Of a stretch of 64,000 nucleotides of DNA, positions 8,175-15,701 are shown in pieces. The translations under genes and the position numbers were made by a program. The DNA is from Proteus vulgaris (lineage in GTDB: Bacteria; Pseudomonadota; Gammaproteobacteria; Enterobacterales; Enterobacteriaceae): the NCBI RefSeq assembly GCF_016239305.1, contig NZ_JAEHOQ010000017.1:1-64000 (forward strand), read 5' to 3'. The notes beneath the pieces are model-generated. The model was not told where the DNA came from and made no database searches. It saw only the letters and a program-made list of their open reading frames with translations. Numbering within the stretch: position 1 is the stretch's first letter; each line of letters starts with the position of its first letter.

Positions 8175-9004
8175 TTTTCCAACCTAATTATCTGTTGCCC
8201 CCTAAAAACACCAAGGAGAGTCGTTTTGTGTTTGTCAGAACGTTCCTGTCGGTCAGCTTCAGCAGCGAACAATGGTAGGGGGCTGACTTTAAATTGCTTA
8301 TCCTGAACTATCAAAAACGGCACAGGAGCGTTTATGCACCGTTTTTTACCACTGGCGAAGGTTAAGTTGCAGATAGGCTGAGGCGTAACGCTACGCTTTG
8401 TTCTGAGTCTACTAGCAGGGCACTCTTGAATTTTATCCATTAAGTCCTGTAACTCGGAGTTTCCTTTTGCTATATCAGCTATGAGCTGATACAGCTTAAC
8501 CGGATCAGTTTTCTGCATAAGCCCTTTTAAGCCCCATGTATAAGAAGCATGTGTGATTACGTCGTCTGTATTAAATATGGGAATATTCCGGTATAGATGC
8601 AGTGTCATTACATTACTCAGGTGTTTACGCAAAACACTGAAGCGCTCCGATTTTGGGAGTGCAACAATAGAGGTTCTGATATTGTTTTTTACGGTATTAA
8701 TTTTGATTATATGATCGGAGAGTTCCATATTCGCAGTTGATACCTGTACATATCCGGCTGTACGTCTCGCAAACTTTTGAGAATACAACGGAGATATGTA
8801 TAGGTCCTGCCAACAAGAGATAACCGATGTGTAGGCATGAGGACCCCAATTTACAACAGGTTCAATGCATTTACCTATATCATCACAACCATTTTCTACC
8901 GGTGGAATGACACAGGTAAGGGCTGAAATTACCTTTGTATCTCGAAAAAGTGAGTCAAGCTGGTGGAGGTACTTCAGCAATGAACCAATATAGCTATCAA
9001 GCAT
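8171..9004 (-). CDS. tus: Tus-like replication terminus (Ter) binding protein
   Basis: The 277-residue protein aligns by eye with E. coli Tus (309 residues). LRKHLSNVMTLHLYRNIPIF parallels the Tus stretch around HLPGLITLNAYRTLTVL. A TWGLKG segment sits where Tus has RFGWANK. RTKRSVTPQPICNL matches KIKRPVKVQPIARV, and CINAPVPFLIV matches CPTPLIALI. These are the beta-strands and loops that grip Ter DNA. Tus stops the DnaB helicase in one direction. The ATG at 9004 has CAGGAG upstream. A perfect inverted pair of Ter-like sites lies just upstream, so it probably both traps forks there and represses its own promoter, as E. coli Tus does at TerB. Confidence 0.8.
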   Translation of the reverse strand: MLDSYIGSLLKYLHQLDSLFRDTKVISALTCVIPPVENGCDDIGKCIEPVVNWGPHAYTSVISCWQDLYISPLYSQKFARRTAGYVQVSTANMELSDHIIKINTVKNNIRTSIVALPKSERFSVLRKHLSNVMTLHLYRNIPIFNTDDVITHASYTWGLKGLMQKTDPVKLYQLIADIAKGNSELQDLMDKIQECPASRLRTKRSVTPQPICNLTFASGKKRCINAPVPFLIVQDKQFKVSPLPLFAAEADRQERSDKHKTTLLGVFRGQQIIRLEK

Positions 9005-9044
9005 GACATGAAACTCCTGTTCTTAGAAAGAAAGCATCATAATC

Positions 9045-9063
9045 AAATATGCCAACATACAAA
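9045..9063 (-). promoter_or_regulatory. Ter-like site 1
   Basis: On the minus strand this reads TTTGTATGTTGGCATATTT, sharing GTATGTTG and the following A with E. coli Ter sites (AGTATGTTGTAACTAAAG). It is an exact inverted copy of the site at 9206-9224. By analogy with TerB, forks moving left (from higher coordinates) meet the blocking face. It is 41 bases from the tus start, inside the likely promoter. Confidence 0.6.
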
Positions 9064-9118
9064 TGAGAGTCTAACAAATATAGGAGCGAAGCTTACACAT
9101 CTGCGCCCCTGACTCGCG

Positions 9119-9160
9119 CTTTTTTCTCTCTTTTTCTCTTTTTTTCTCCCCCTTTTCTCT
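9119..9160 (+). other. 42-base pure pyrimidine tract
   Basis: Forty-two consecutive C/T bases lie between the two Ter-like sites, bordered by CGCG and GGCGCGG. Such tracts can form triplex (H-DNA) or act as unusual strand-asymmetric signals. I see no gene here: a Lys/Arg/Glu-rich reading on the minus strand is produced by the tract itself. Confidence 0.7.
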
Positions 9161-9205
9161 AGGCGCGGCTGTTCAAGGTGGGACGCCCATGTAACTACAC
9201 CATCT

Positions 9206-9224
9206 TTTGTATGTTGGCATATTT
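9206..9224 (+). promoter_or_regulatory. Ter-like site 2
   Basis: TTTGTATGTTGGCATATTT on the plus strand, the exact reverse complement of 9045-9063, 142 bases away. By analogy with TerB, it would stop forks moving right. Together the two sites let forks into the interval from either side and out of neither. Confidence 0.6.
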
Positions 9225-9265
9225 CATGGCGACTTTTACAAAATGAAATATGACCGCTCATGCTA

Positions 9266-9493
9266 TTATTCTTGTTCTCTGGATTTCTTCAAAAATTTTT
9301 TAAAACTGCTATCACTGACCATCAAGCCGTAAGCCGGTAAAGCATCCATAATCGCATTCCAAGACATGCCTGATGATTTCATTTCAAATAAATCATCCTG
9401 AATATGGTTCAACATAGCATTTTTTTTATAATTCGGGTTCTGCAAACTGAACTGAGTAATTTTTTCTTGTAATCGTTTATTTTTATACATCAT
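9266..9493 (-). CDS. Small plasmid protein downstream of rep
   Basis: 75 residues, basic, beginning two bases after the rep stop, so probably co-translated with the initiator. The C-terminal part (EMKSSGMSWNAIMDALPAYG then FKKFLKK) resembles the short helical DNA-binding modules of TraK/DUF5338-type plasmid proteins. That family match is tentative. It could modulate replication or partition. The start is one of two adjacent ATGs at 9493 and 9490. Confidence 0.6.
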   Translation of the reverse strand: MMYKNKRLQEKITQFSLQNPNYKKNAMLNHIQDDLFEMKSSGMSWNAIMDALPAYGLMVSDSSFKKFLKKSREQE

Positions 9494-9495
9494 TA

Positions 9496-10332
9496 CTATA
9501 ATAAACCTATCTGCTTTTCGAGCTCGTCCAGTTCCTTATCGGTAGGCATAGAACTACCCACTTTTTCATTGTGAATAACATAGGATATGCGTAACACAGA
9601 AGCCTTGCGTCCTTTACGTGACTCAATCGCAATTGAAACATCCTTGATATTCGTTTGTTCACCCAAACTAACCGCCAGCCGCTTTAAAAACTGACCAAAA
9701 TACTTATAGCTTTGATAGAGATATTCCTTATTGCCTTTCTTATCTATATTGAACAGCCACATTTCGTCCTTAAGTTCGTCAACTCCAATTGTGAAAGACG
9801 TTTTATATTCGGCAATAGTATTACGTTTAGAGTACCGTTTCATAATTAGCTGATATAGATTTGCCAAACTAGCATCCGATAATCTAGCTACATAAAAAAG
9901 GTTTTGTGTCGTGAATTTTTTTGATAATTCAAAGAAATAGGGAAATACCCTACGGTTAAAGAATATTTTGCAGTAGCCTTCGTCAAAGTAATATGTAGCA
10001 CTCGTTGTAATGTTGGTTTTTGAAGCTCGTTTAAAACCTTCCTCACTTAGATCTTCATATATGTGAGAGCTCAACAGAGTATCTACGGCGAGTGGAAGGG
10101 ATTTATACGCAGTTGAAAGGTCCACGTCACAAATTTCAGCATACTCCTTAGCTTTAACCTCAAAGCATATTTCATCTTCATCAACAGATTCTCTAGGATC
10201 AGATATCTGAGCGAGAATAAGAAACAGCACTCTTTTCGCCGGTATAGGTAAGCTGGCGAGAGAAAGATTGAAATCATCAGAATGACGAACATTAGTATAA
10301 AGTGTTAAGTTACTGATTTGCTTCTTTTTCAT
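9496..10332 (-). CDS. rep: Replication initiator, Rep_3 (pi/RepE) family
   Basis: 278 residues from the ATG at 10332. It reads like R6K pi and F RepE: LASLPIPAKRVLFLILAQI near 25-43, a first winged helix, then KFTTQNLFYVARLSDASLAN, YQLIMKRYS and FTIGVDELKDEM, and a second winged helix ending in EGRK-like SRKGRKASVLRISYVI. The protein binds the 22-bp iterons at 10.6-11.4 kb as a monomer to open the origin, and as a dimer it represses its own gene. A TTG-initiated form starting at 10395 is possible, but AAAGG would lie only four bases away. A degenerate iteron inside an inverted repeat lies upstream and is the likely operator. Confidence 0.9.
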   Translation of the reverse strand: MKKKQISNLTLYTNVRHSDDFNLSLASLPIPAKRVLFLILAQISDPRESVDEDEICFEVKAKEYAEICDVDLSTAYKSLPLAVDTLLSSHIYEDLSEEGFKRASKTNITTSATYYFDEGYCKIFFNRRVFPYFFELSKKFTTQNLFYVARLSDASLANLYQLIMKRYSKRNTIAEYKTSFTIGVDELKDEMWLFNIDKKGNKEYLYQSYKYFGQFLKRLAVSLGEQTNIKDVSIAIESRKGRKASVLRISYVIHNEKVGSSMPTDKELDELEKQIGLL

Positions 10333-10533
10333 CACAAAAGACTCAATTCCAACATGATAGGTATATATTCTAAAGGTTGTTTTGTCTAAAAGCAAAGTGA
10401 CCTTTAAAGTAATACGTAGCTGGTGGAGTATTGAACACCAGACGAAAATAGCCTTAACGTTGTGATAATAAATACATAAAGTATGTTACCTCTCACATTA
10501 GCAATACTTCCATGACGGCTTATTGCCAAGTCA

Positions 10534-10585
10534 GTTAACGAAATTTCCATATGACAAACTGCATATGTCACGACCTTTCGTTAAC
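10534..10585. promoter_or_regulatory. Likely rep operator: nested inverted repeat with degenerate iteron
   Basis: GTTAACGAAA at 10534-10543 is mirrored by TTTCGTTAAC at 10576-10585. Between them CATATGACA and TGCATATGTCA form a second inverted pair. The right arm contains a degenerate iteron at 10558-10578 (ACTGCAT, six changed bases, then CGACCTTT). In pi-type plasmids such an inverted half-iteron binds initiator dimers and represses the rep promoter. Confidence 0.55.
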
Positions 10586-10630
10586 ACACTGATAAACAGT
10601 AAGTTAATGAAGTCCACCATACTACTCTAT

Positions 10631-11100
10631 ACTGCATCAACGACGACCTTTTACCTTAAACAGAAAAGTAACTTTTTTTTATGATCATACTGCACCAATG
10701 ACGACCTTTAGCATAACCGATTGATATATAAGGATTATATATACATGCTTACACCATTCTATACTGCATTAGCGACGACCTTTAGCCACCAGCAGAAAAA
10801 TACCTTTTTTTATGACCGTACTGCATCAACGGCGACCTTTAGTGTAACAATATGATATATAAGGATTTATTTTAAGCATTTACACCGTTATATACTGCAC
10901 AAGTGGCGACCTTTAGCCTTTAATAGAAAAGTACCTTTTTTTATGACTATACTGCACCAACGGCGACCTTTTGTATAACATGTTGATATATATGAATTAA
11001 ATTATGATAAAAGTATATATTTATACTGCATCAGCGGCGACCTTTAGCCACCAGCAGAAAAATACCTTTTTATTGATTAACTGCATCAACGGCGACCTTT
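10631..11100 (+). repeat. Eight spaced iterons in four composite units
   Basis: Iterons with consensus ACTGCATCAACGGCGACC plus TTT start at 10631, 10689, 10763, 10820, 10894, 10951, 11025 and 11080. Spacing alternates 58, 74, 57, 74, 57, 74 and 55 bases, so the array is four copies of a unit of about 131 bp holding two iterons each. The linker sequences are also conserved (CAGAAAAATACCTTTTT after the first iteron, GATATATAAGGATT after the second). Confidence 0.9.
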
Positions 11101-11262
11101 TGCAGCAAATCAAAAATATACTTTTTCGGTAGTGGAATATTACAAAACATTTAAGAAAATCGTACTTATCCACAACAAAATTAGAAAATAAACTAATATT
11201 AATTAATAGGATATGATTTTTTTGATTAAATAACGAGCCTTGGTTAATAATTAACCGCATAT
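11101..11262 (+). other. Probable replication origin: AT-rich region with DnaA box
   Basis: This AT-rich stretch separates the spaced from the tandem iterons and contains a perfect DnaA box TTATCCACA at 11166-11174. The arrangement (iterons, DnaA box, AT-rich opening zone) is that of pi/RepE-type origins. The exact start of replication cannot be read from sequence. Confidence 0.7.
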
Positions 11263-11393
11263 ACTTTACAAGTGACGACCTTTCACTGCATCAACGGCGA
11301 CCTTTCACTGCATCAACGGCGACCTTTCACTGCATCAACGGCGACCTTTTACTGCATCAGCGACGACCTTTCACTGCATCAGTGACGACCTTT
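11263..11393 (+). repeat. Six tandem 22-bp iterons
   Basis: Iterons start at 11263, 11285, 11307, 11329, 11351 and 11373, exactly 22 bases apart. Three are identical; the first is degenerate (ACTTTACAAGTGACGACC) and the last two have CAGCGACG and CAGTGACG cores. With the eight spaced copies there are fourteen binding sites for the initiator. Confidence 0.92.
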
Positions 11394-11552
11394 AATATCG
11401 TAACTAAATGATTATTATGAATATATCCCCATATCTAAGGTTTTAATTTTTTAAGATCTAAAAAGAAAGAAAAGATCTTAATATGCTAAGATGTGCTTCA
11501 CTGTGGACAATTTTCTTATGCTTTCTAACGCACTCGCTTTGCTCGTTTGTTC

Positions 11553-11598
11553 AACAGCGACACCGACACGAAAACAAGTTTTCATGTCTCTCGCTGTT
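11553..11598. other. Imperfect 46-base hairpin beside the origin
   Basis: AACAGCGA (11553-11560) pairs with TCGCTGTT (11591-11598), with inner GACA/TGTC and GAAAAC/GTTTTC pairs. Candidates are a single-strand initiation structure or a small RNA; there is no direct proof. The rest of 11394-11630 holds no gene. It does contain the inverted pair AAGATCT/AGATCTT near 11453-11479. Confidence 0.4.
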
Positions 11599-11630
11599 CA
11601 GAGCTAAAAATGTAAATTCATTTATGATTG

Positions 11631-11661
11631 AAAAAAAAAGCCCAAACAAATGTTTAGGCTT
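11631..11661 (-). terminator. Terminator of the partition operon
   Basis: On the minus strand AAGCCTAAACA and TGTTTGGGCTT form a stem followed by nine T residues, directly after the stop at 11667. Confidence 0.8.
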
Positions 11662-11666
11662 CTCAG

Positions 11667-12158
11667 TTAATGAGTGTCGATCAAATACAGACTTTTTAGC
11701 GTTACAACAGTACATGCATAACTTATTTTTAACGCTGCGGATAGCTGCTGTACGATGAACACAGCAAGTTCCAAACGTTGGTATTGATCTATACCGTGTT
11801 CTAGCGTCTGTCCTGCTTCAGAGATCAAGAAAATCATTCCTGACTTACCATTATCAAAAACAGACAACCCTTTGTTCCTACTATCCCCATGATATCGAGC
11901 TTCAAAATTATCAATATACTTCTTTGATAGAAGCACTAATGCAGAGAGCTGAGTCAGTTCTTTTAAGGATAACTGAATAGTCTGTTTTTGCTCCCATCTT
12001 GCAGTTCCATCCTTTTCAAGAGGTGCTATCTCGATGTTAATGGTAGGAACGCCAGATCTGGAAACTACCTTTTGAAAGTTAAGACAGGAACGTTTTTTTT
12101 CGATTTTCTGCCAATCGGCGAAGAACTTTAAAGTTTCACCATACTCTTGTTCGGACAT
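11667..12158 (-). CDS. Third gene of the stb/par operon, unknown function
   Basis: 163 residues, no membrane segment. It lies ten bases after the ParR/StbB-like gene in the same operon and ahead of a strong terminator. That is the position of accessory partition genes in several plasmids. The sequence has a Ser/Leu-rich helical part (LKELTQLSALVLLSKKYIDN, about residues 85-105) and no motif I recognise. It may be a stability factor or an unrelated passenger. Confidence 0.65.
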   Translation of the reverse strand: MSEQEYGETLKFFADWQKIEKKRSCLNFQKVVSRSGVPTINIEIAPLEKDGTARWEQKQTIQLSLKELTQLSALVLLSKKYIDNFEARYHGDSRNKGLSVFDNGKSGMIFLISEAGQTLEHGIDQYQRLELAVFIVQQLSAALKISYACTVVTLKSLYLIDTH

Positions 12159-12168
12159 ACACCACCCT

Positions 12169-12549
12169 TCAATCTGGTAATGAACCTTTCAAATTCTTTG
12201 CTGCCTGACTTGGGGGCTCCTTCTCTATTTTTACTTTATCAGTCAGTAACGCCCGTTTTGCCTGACTCAAATTTACTTTATTGTGAGCATGAGTGCCGTC
12301 ACTATCAACAGTTAGAAAGGAATCTAACATTACTTTGAAGGTATCAGCCTTTGTCCTGTCTGATAGAATTGAAGCCAGCAAAGAAGGCAATCTATCATCA
12401 ATTTCCCCTAATGCGATCCCTGCCAGTAACGCTGTACGTACTGCTTCAGTTTGAACCGGCGATTCTTCAATCTTTTTAATTGCGAATTTATCAGCCTCGC
12501 TGAGTTCGGGACGAAGATACAAAATTATCTTTTTACGCTCTTGTTTCAT
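12169..12549 (-). CDS. ParR/StbB-type centromere-binding adaptor
   Basis: 126 residues beginning with a ribbon-helix-helix-like segment (KKIILYLRPELSEADKFA, residues 6-23), followed by helices and a basic, Pro/Lys-rich tail. It starts four bases after the ParM gene. In type II partition this protein binds the centromere and caps the actin-like filament with its C-terminus. Assignment rests on operon position and size; sequence identity in this family is always low. Confidence 0.75.
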   Translation of the reverse strand: MKQERKKIILYLRPELSEADKFAIKKIEESPVQTEAVRTALLAGIALGEIDDRLPSLLASILSDRTKADTFKVMLDSFLTVDSDGTHAHNKVNLSQAKRALLTDKVKIEKEPPSQAAKNLKGSLPD

Positions 12550-12553
12550 AACG

Positions 12554-13513
12554 TTATCCTAATAATTTCAGACCCCGAACCAAAGCAAACTGAGGTTCTT
12601 CAGCCACGTAGAAACGTTCTGGTTGGATTGCTATTTTCTTTCTGATTGCATCAGCGGAAAGCGCAGCTCCACCACCAATAACCATGACATGTGTATAGCC
12701 CTTAAAGGTGCTGACCGCATCGAGCACACGGGTATTTAGTCGTTCAATACTGCTGTTCATGGCATCTTTCACCATCTGAATATCATCAACGCTGTTGATG
12801 TTATCTAACAGATAGTTTTCATCGTGCCGGTTAATAATGAGTTGATCTGCGTTATAGCTGGATGTTTCTGTTGAAGCGTTCGCCAAAGCTCTTTTGACTT
12901 CGTTAGTCACCAATGATACGCCAAGCGTAGGATCACCAAAAATGCGTGATACAGACGTCATTTGACCAGAAACCATTGAGATATCAGTTGTGGTGCCTCC
13001 AATATCAATAATCAGTACAGAATGATTGGGTCTTAATTCATCACACAAAGATATACCCGCAGGAATTGACTCAGGACGAACGGTTACTTTTTTGATTTTG
13101 AAAGGTTCATTTCGGCTTACTTGAACTTCGCGCATTAAGTTATCTTTTTTGCGTTGGATGTTATCCATTCGATATTGCGCATCCTGATCGTAAAATTCTG
13201 CCAATGGTAGAGTGACAACGATTTCAACCTCTTGGGGAGGTAAACCGCTAATCTGAAGTGCATGTTGCACTGCAACTGCGTTTAGAGGGCTATACTGCCA
13301 AGCTACGTTGTTAGTTGGCAAATTGTCAGGATCAATAATATCGAATGAATACTTCTCGTTATCAACGGTATAGTTGAATGGTTTGCCAGTACCAAAAGCC
13401 GTACCCCAACCGCGTTTGAAGCTGTTAGGACTAATTTTAATTACTTCACCTTCCTGATCCTGTTCCCACAGCATTTTTATGTTAGTAGAACCATCATCTA
13501 TATAAATACGCAT
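12554..13513 (-). CDS. parM: Actin-like plasmid partition ATPase (ParM/StbA)
   Basis: 319 residues with the actin-fold nucleotide motifs: phosphate-1 (DDGSTNIKM, 6-14), phosphate-2 (LIIDIGGTTTDISM, 167-180) and the adenosine motif (VMVIGGGAALSA, about 276-287). Length matches ParM of R1 (320). It forms ATP-dependent filaments that push plasmid copies to opposite cell poles. It leads an operon with the ParR-like gene. The centromere is expected upstream at 13514-13755, where the promoter also lies. Confidence 0.93.
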   Translation of the reverse strand: MRIYIDDGSTNIKMLWEQDQEGEVIKISPNSFKRGWGTAFGTGKPFNYTVDNEKYSFDIIDPDNLPTNNVAWQYSPLNAVAVQHALQISGLPPQEVEIVVTLPLAEFYDQDAQYRMDNIQRKKDNLMREVQVSRNEPFKIKKVTVRPESIPAGISLCDELRPNHSVLIIDIGGTTTDISMVSGQMTSVSRIFGDPTLGVSLVTNEVKRALANASTETSSYNADQLIINRHDENYLLDNINSVDDIQMVKDAMNSSIERLNTRVLDAVSTFKGYTHVMVIGGGAALSADAIRKKIAIQPERFYVAEEPQFALVRGLKLLG

Positions 13514-13755
13514 TTGAAGCCTCTAATTGTTAATGTGATGCATCTGAGATTTATTTGATGCGATATTGAGTATGTTTGTAATTTTAACAGTGGAAATTGA
13601 GTGTCGCAAGAGGTTGATGTGAGATTAATTTGAGAAATATCAGGGTGTAAAAATCATAATGAAAATGAAAATATATCATTTAGATGTGGGTGTGATGCAT
13701 AACTGAGGTTTGTATGAGGCTTATTCTGTGTGGTATTACTGTGTGAGGATTAATT
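13514..13755. promoter_or_regulatory. Probable centromere (parC) and par promoter
   Basis: The segment upstream of parM is full of repeated TGAG words, for example CATCTGAGATTT, ATATTGAGTATG, GTGAGATTAATTTGAGAAAT (13619-13638), AACTGAGGTTTG and GTGAGGATTAATTGAGGT (13743-13760). Such short direct repeats ahead of parM are the usual ParR-binding centromere. The repeats are degenerate, so the exact site is open. Confidence 0.5.
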
Positions 13756-13786
13756 GAGGTATATCTGATATGTGTAGATATACCTC
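13756..13786. other. Perfect 11-bp inverted repeat
   Basis: GAGGTATATCT (13756-13766) and AGATATACCTC (13776-13786) are separated by nine bases. It lies just downstream of the DUF4942 gene and at the edge of the centromere region. It could be a terminator without a T-run or a protein-binding site. Confidence 0.6.
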
Positions 13787-13809
13787 GATACCTTGACTGT
13801 GAATGTGTA

Positions 13810-14623
13810 TCACAAAGGCGGCAATGCTGAGGGGAAAAGTTTTGCGATCAAATCATTAGTATTATTTATTAAACTTTCACTTTTAAATAATAGATGCATT
13901 GTGCCTTTTTTGTACCACTTAACGATGAAAAATTCAGTTTCAAAATTTTTATTATTAGTTCGCACATTATCAGATATATATAGCCCTACGCTATTTTGAA
14001 ATTCGTGAATTGGTTTTTTTTTGTAAGATGCAAAATATTCTAACTAGATCGTTAACGGTGTCAGTCTTATTAAATCTAGTTGAATACTTACCAACTGAAA
14101 CAGCATTATCCATTATTATTTTTTTGCCAAGATAGCGAGGATTATTACTCTTGTAATCCCATGAGACAGATTGCAACGCATCCATCAATCCATTCTTAAA
14201 TGAATCAGCTTTGTTAGCGCTTAAACTTGTAAAAGTGCTTAATGCATTCTCAAAGTTGAATATAGGCGATTTCATATCGTAAAGGTCGTAATGTAACTTT
14301 TCTATTTGTTTATTGCTCATGATTGTTTTGATACCAGATTTATCAATAAACATTTTCCATATCTTTCTGTCTAACCAAAGTTCAAACCGTGTTCTGTTAT
14401 CATCATCATTAGTATTTCTAGGGTATTGCAAATCAATTAAATCGTCCTCTATGCATTGGTGAGGAAAATGATTGTTGGTATTGGGGATTGTTTTTAATAT
14501 TTCGATAGCCTCTGCTGCTTTAGAGAGTGATTCTTTATATAGGATAATAGCATGTTCTCGGATTGCAATTACTCTGTCTATCTCAATTGATTCGATGATA
14601 TTAGTATTGGTATTAAGGTTCAT
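13810..14623 (-). pseudogene. DUF4942-domain protein with a frameshift at a run of nine A
   Basis: From 14623 the frame runs 210 residues to FCILQKKTNSRISK and a stop at 13991. It contains the DUF4942 core (DRKIWKMFIDKSGIKTIMS, then QSVSWDYKSNNPRYLGKKII). One base less in the run of nine A (coding strand) joins it to a second reading, LYISDNVRTNNKNFETEFF then VKWYKKGTMHLLFK and DLIAKLFPSALPPL, ending at 13810-13812. That is the expected family C-terminus. The domain is found on plasmids and genomic islands, often linked to methyltransferase-like genes, and has no known role. The split may be a mutation, a sequencing error or slippage. Confidence 0.75.
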
Positions 14624-14946
14624 TAATAAAATCCAATTTAATTTTTTATATGGTATACGTTAGGCGAGAAAAAATAGAAGTAGTACCATATCAAGCAAAT
14701 AACAATAAAGATATATATTTGTCAAAGTGAAAGCTTCATTATTTAATTAAAGATGAATAATTATAATTTAATTTAGCTCTGTTAATTTGGTAATTAATTG
14801 TATAATGAATTGTTATGTTTATATAAGTGGTGATATTGTATTTATCATTTTTACAAAAATATTGCTTTCAGCTTTGTACGAATATATTATTAATTCTCAA
14901 ATATAATTAATTACCACAGCTAATAATAATTAAACGAGGATGAGTC
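14624..14946. other. AT-rich intergenic region
   Basis: About 320 bases between divergent genes, with long A/T runs and no gene or clear hairpin. It must hold the promoters of the DUF4942 gene (-) and the 139-residue gene (+). Many TATAAT-like words are present, so none can be singled out. Confidence 0.45.
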
Positions 14947-15366
14947 ATGAATACCTATAATGTATCGTATAAGGTTAATCTTAATAACAATAACTATGCT
15001 CTAGCTTCATTTGATGTACAAGCAAAGTCTGAAAAGGAAGCGCGTAGAATAATAAGCAAGTCGAATATAGGTGTTGAAGAATATACTGTTACTGAGAAAG
15101 ACTTTTTCTCGGTAACGTGGTGTGCTGAAGATATTCATGCAAGTATTGTTTCCGGTTGGGATAGTGAAACAGAATTAGATGAATTTAATAAAACTGATCT
15201 TGATGTTTTCTATTTTAATTTAAGTGATGATGATAAAAAGAATTTTTGTTTAGATGTATTGGAGGCACTTAAAAACAACCATGATTGTAATTACGGTATT
15301 AATTGGGATGTAATTAAAATATCAGCAGATTCAAGTATGGATATATGGAAAAGATTAATTAATTAA
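14947..15366 (+). CDS. Unknown acidic protein
   Basis: 139 residues with a clear ribosome-binding site (ACGAGGATGAGTC before the ATG). The N-terminal 50 residues (YNVSYKVNLNNNNYALASFD, then KSEKEARRIISKSN) look like a small ferredoxin-like alpha/beta module, as in many phage and plasmid DpnD/PcfM-type proteins. The rest is acidic (many Asp/Glu). I do not recognise a function. It stands alone between AT-rich gaps. Confidence 0.6.
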   Translation: MNTYNVSYKVNLNNNNYALASFDVQAKSEKEARRIISKSNIGVEEYTVTEKDFFSVTWCAEDIHASIVSGWDSETELDEFNKTDLDVFYFNLSDDDKKNFCLDVLEALKNNHDCNYGINWDVIKISADSSMDIWKRLIN

Positions 15367-15390
15367 GATTCAATATTAAATTACAGAAAA

Positions 15391-15417
15391 ATAGTCAGAG
15401 CTTATTGTGTCTGGCTA
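15391..15417 (+). terminator. Weak hairpin after the 139-residue gene
   Basis: ATAGTCAGA pairs with TCTGGCTAT (one G-T pair) around an eight- to nine-base loop, 25 bases after the stop. There is only a short T/C stretch behind it. Confidence 0.4.
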
Positions 15418-15630
15418 TCTTCCCCAAAGGGAAAGCCTCTACTTATTCGTAAAATACTGCACAAAATGGCTGAAAAAAGTGAATGGATTCAAGTAGTGGC
15501 TTTTTAATATCATATATGCTTCGTCTAAGCGATTCTGAGCCACTTTAGCCTGTACGCCAATGCTTATCCACGATGATGTGTGGAAGTCCTCTCAAAATCG
15601 CCCCTACGCTGTTTTTAAAGACAGGGAAAG

Positions 15631-15682
15631 GATCGCCTACGGCTCACAGTACCCCCTAAAAGATCGCCTACGGCTCACAGTA
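15631..15682 (+). repeat. Direct repeat, 21 bp twice, 31-bp period
   Basis: GATCGCCTACGGCTCACAG plus TA occurs at 15631-15651 and 15662-15682. It is GC-richer than its surroundings. The rest of 15367-15701 holds no gene; TTATCCACG near 15567 differs from a DnaA box in one base. Confidence 0.75.
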
Positions 15683-15701
15683 AACAAAAAAAACATAAAA
15701 A

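Noticed and set aside
9043-9261. Open reading frame of 72 codons on - with a Lys/Arg/Glu-rich middle
   Set aside because: Its basic middle is produced by the pyrimidine tract, it spans both Ter-like sites and it has no ribosome-binding site. It is read as non-coding.
13567-13585. AGTATGTTTGTAATTTTAA, resembling a Ter site
   Set aside because: It has an extra T inside the core and differs from the 19-bp sites near tus. It lies in the repeat-rich centromere region, so the likeness is probably chance.
15561-15575. TTATCCACG as a second DnaA box
   Set aside because: One mismatch, no iterons or AT-rich opening region around it. A single match of this kind is expected by chance in 64 kb.
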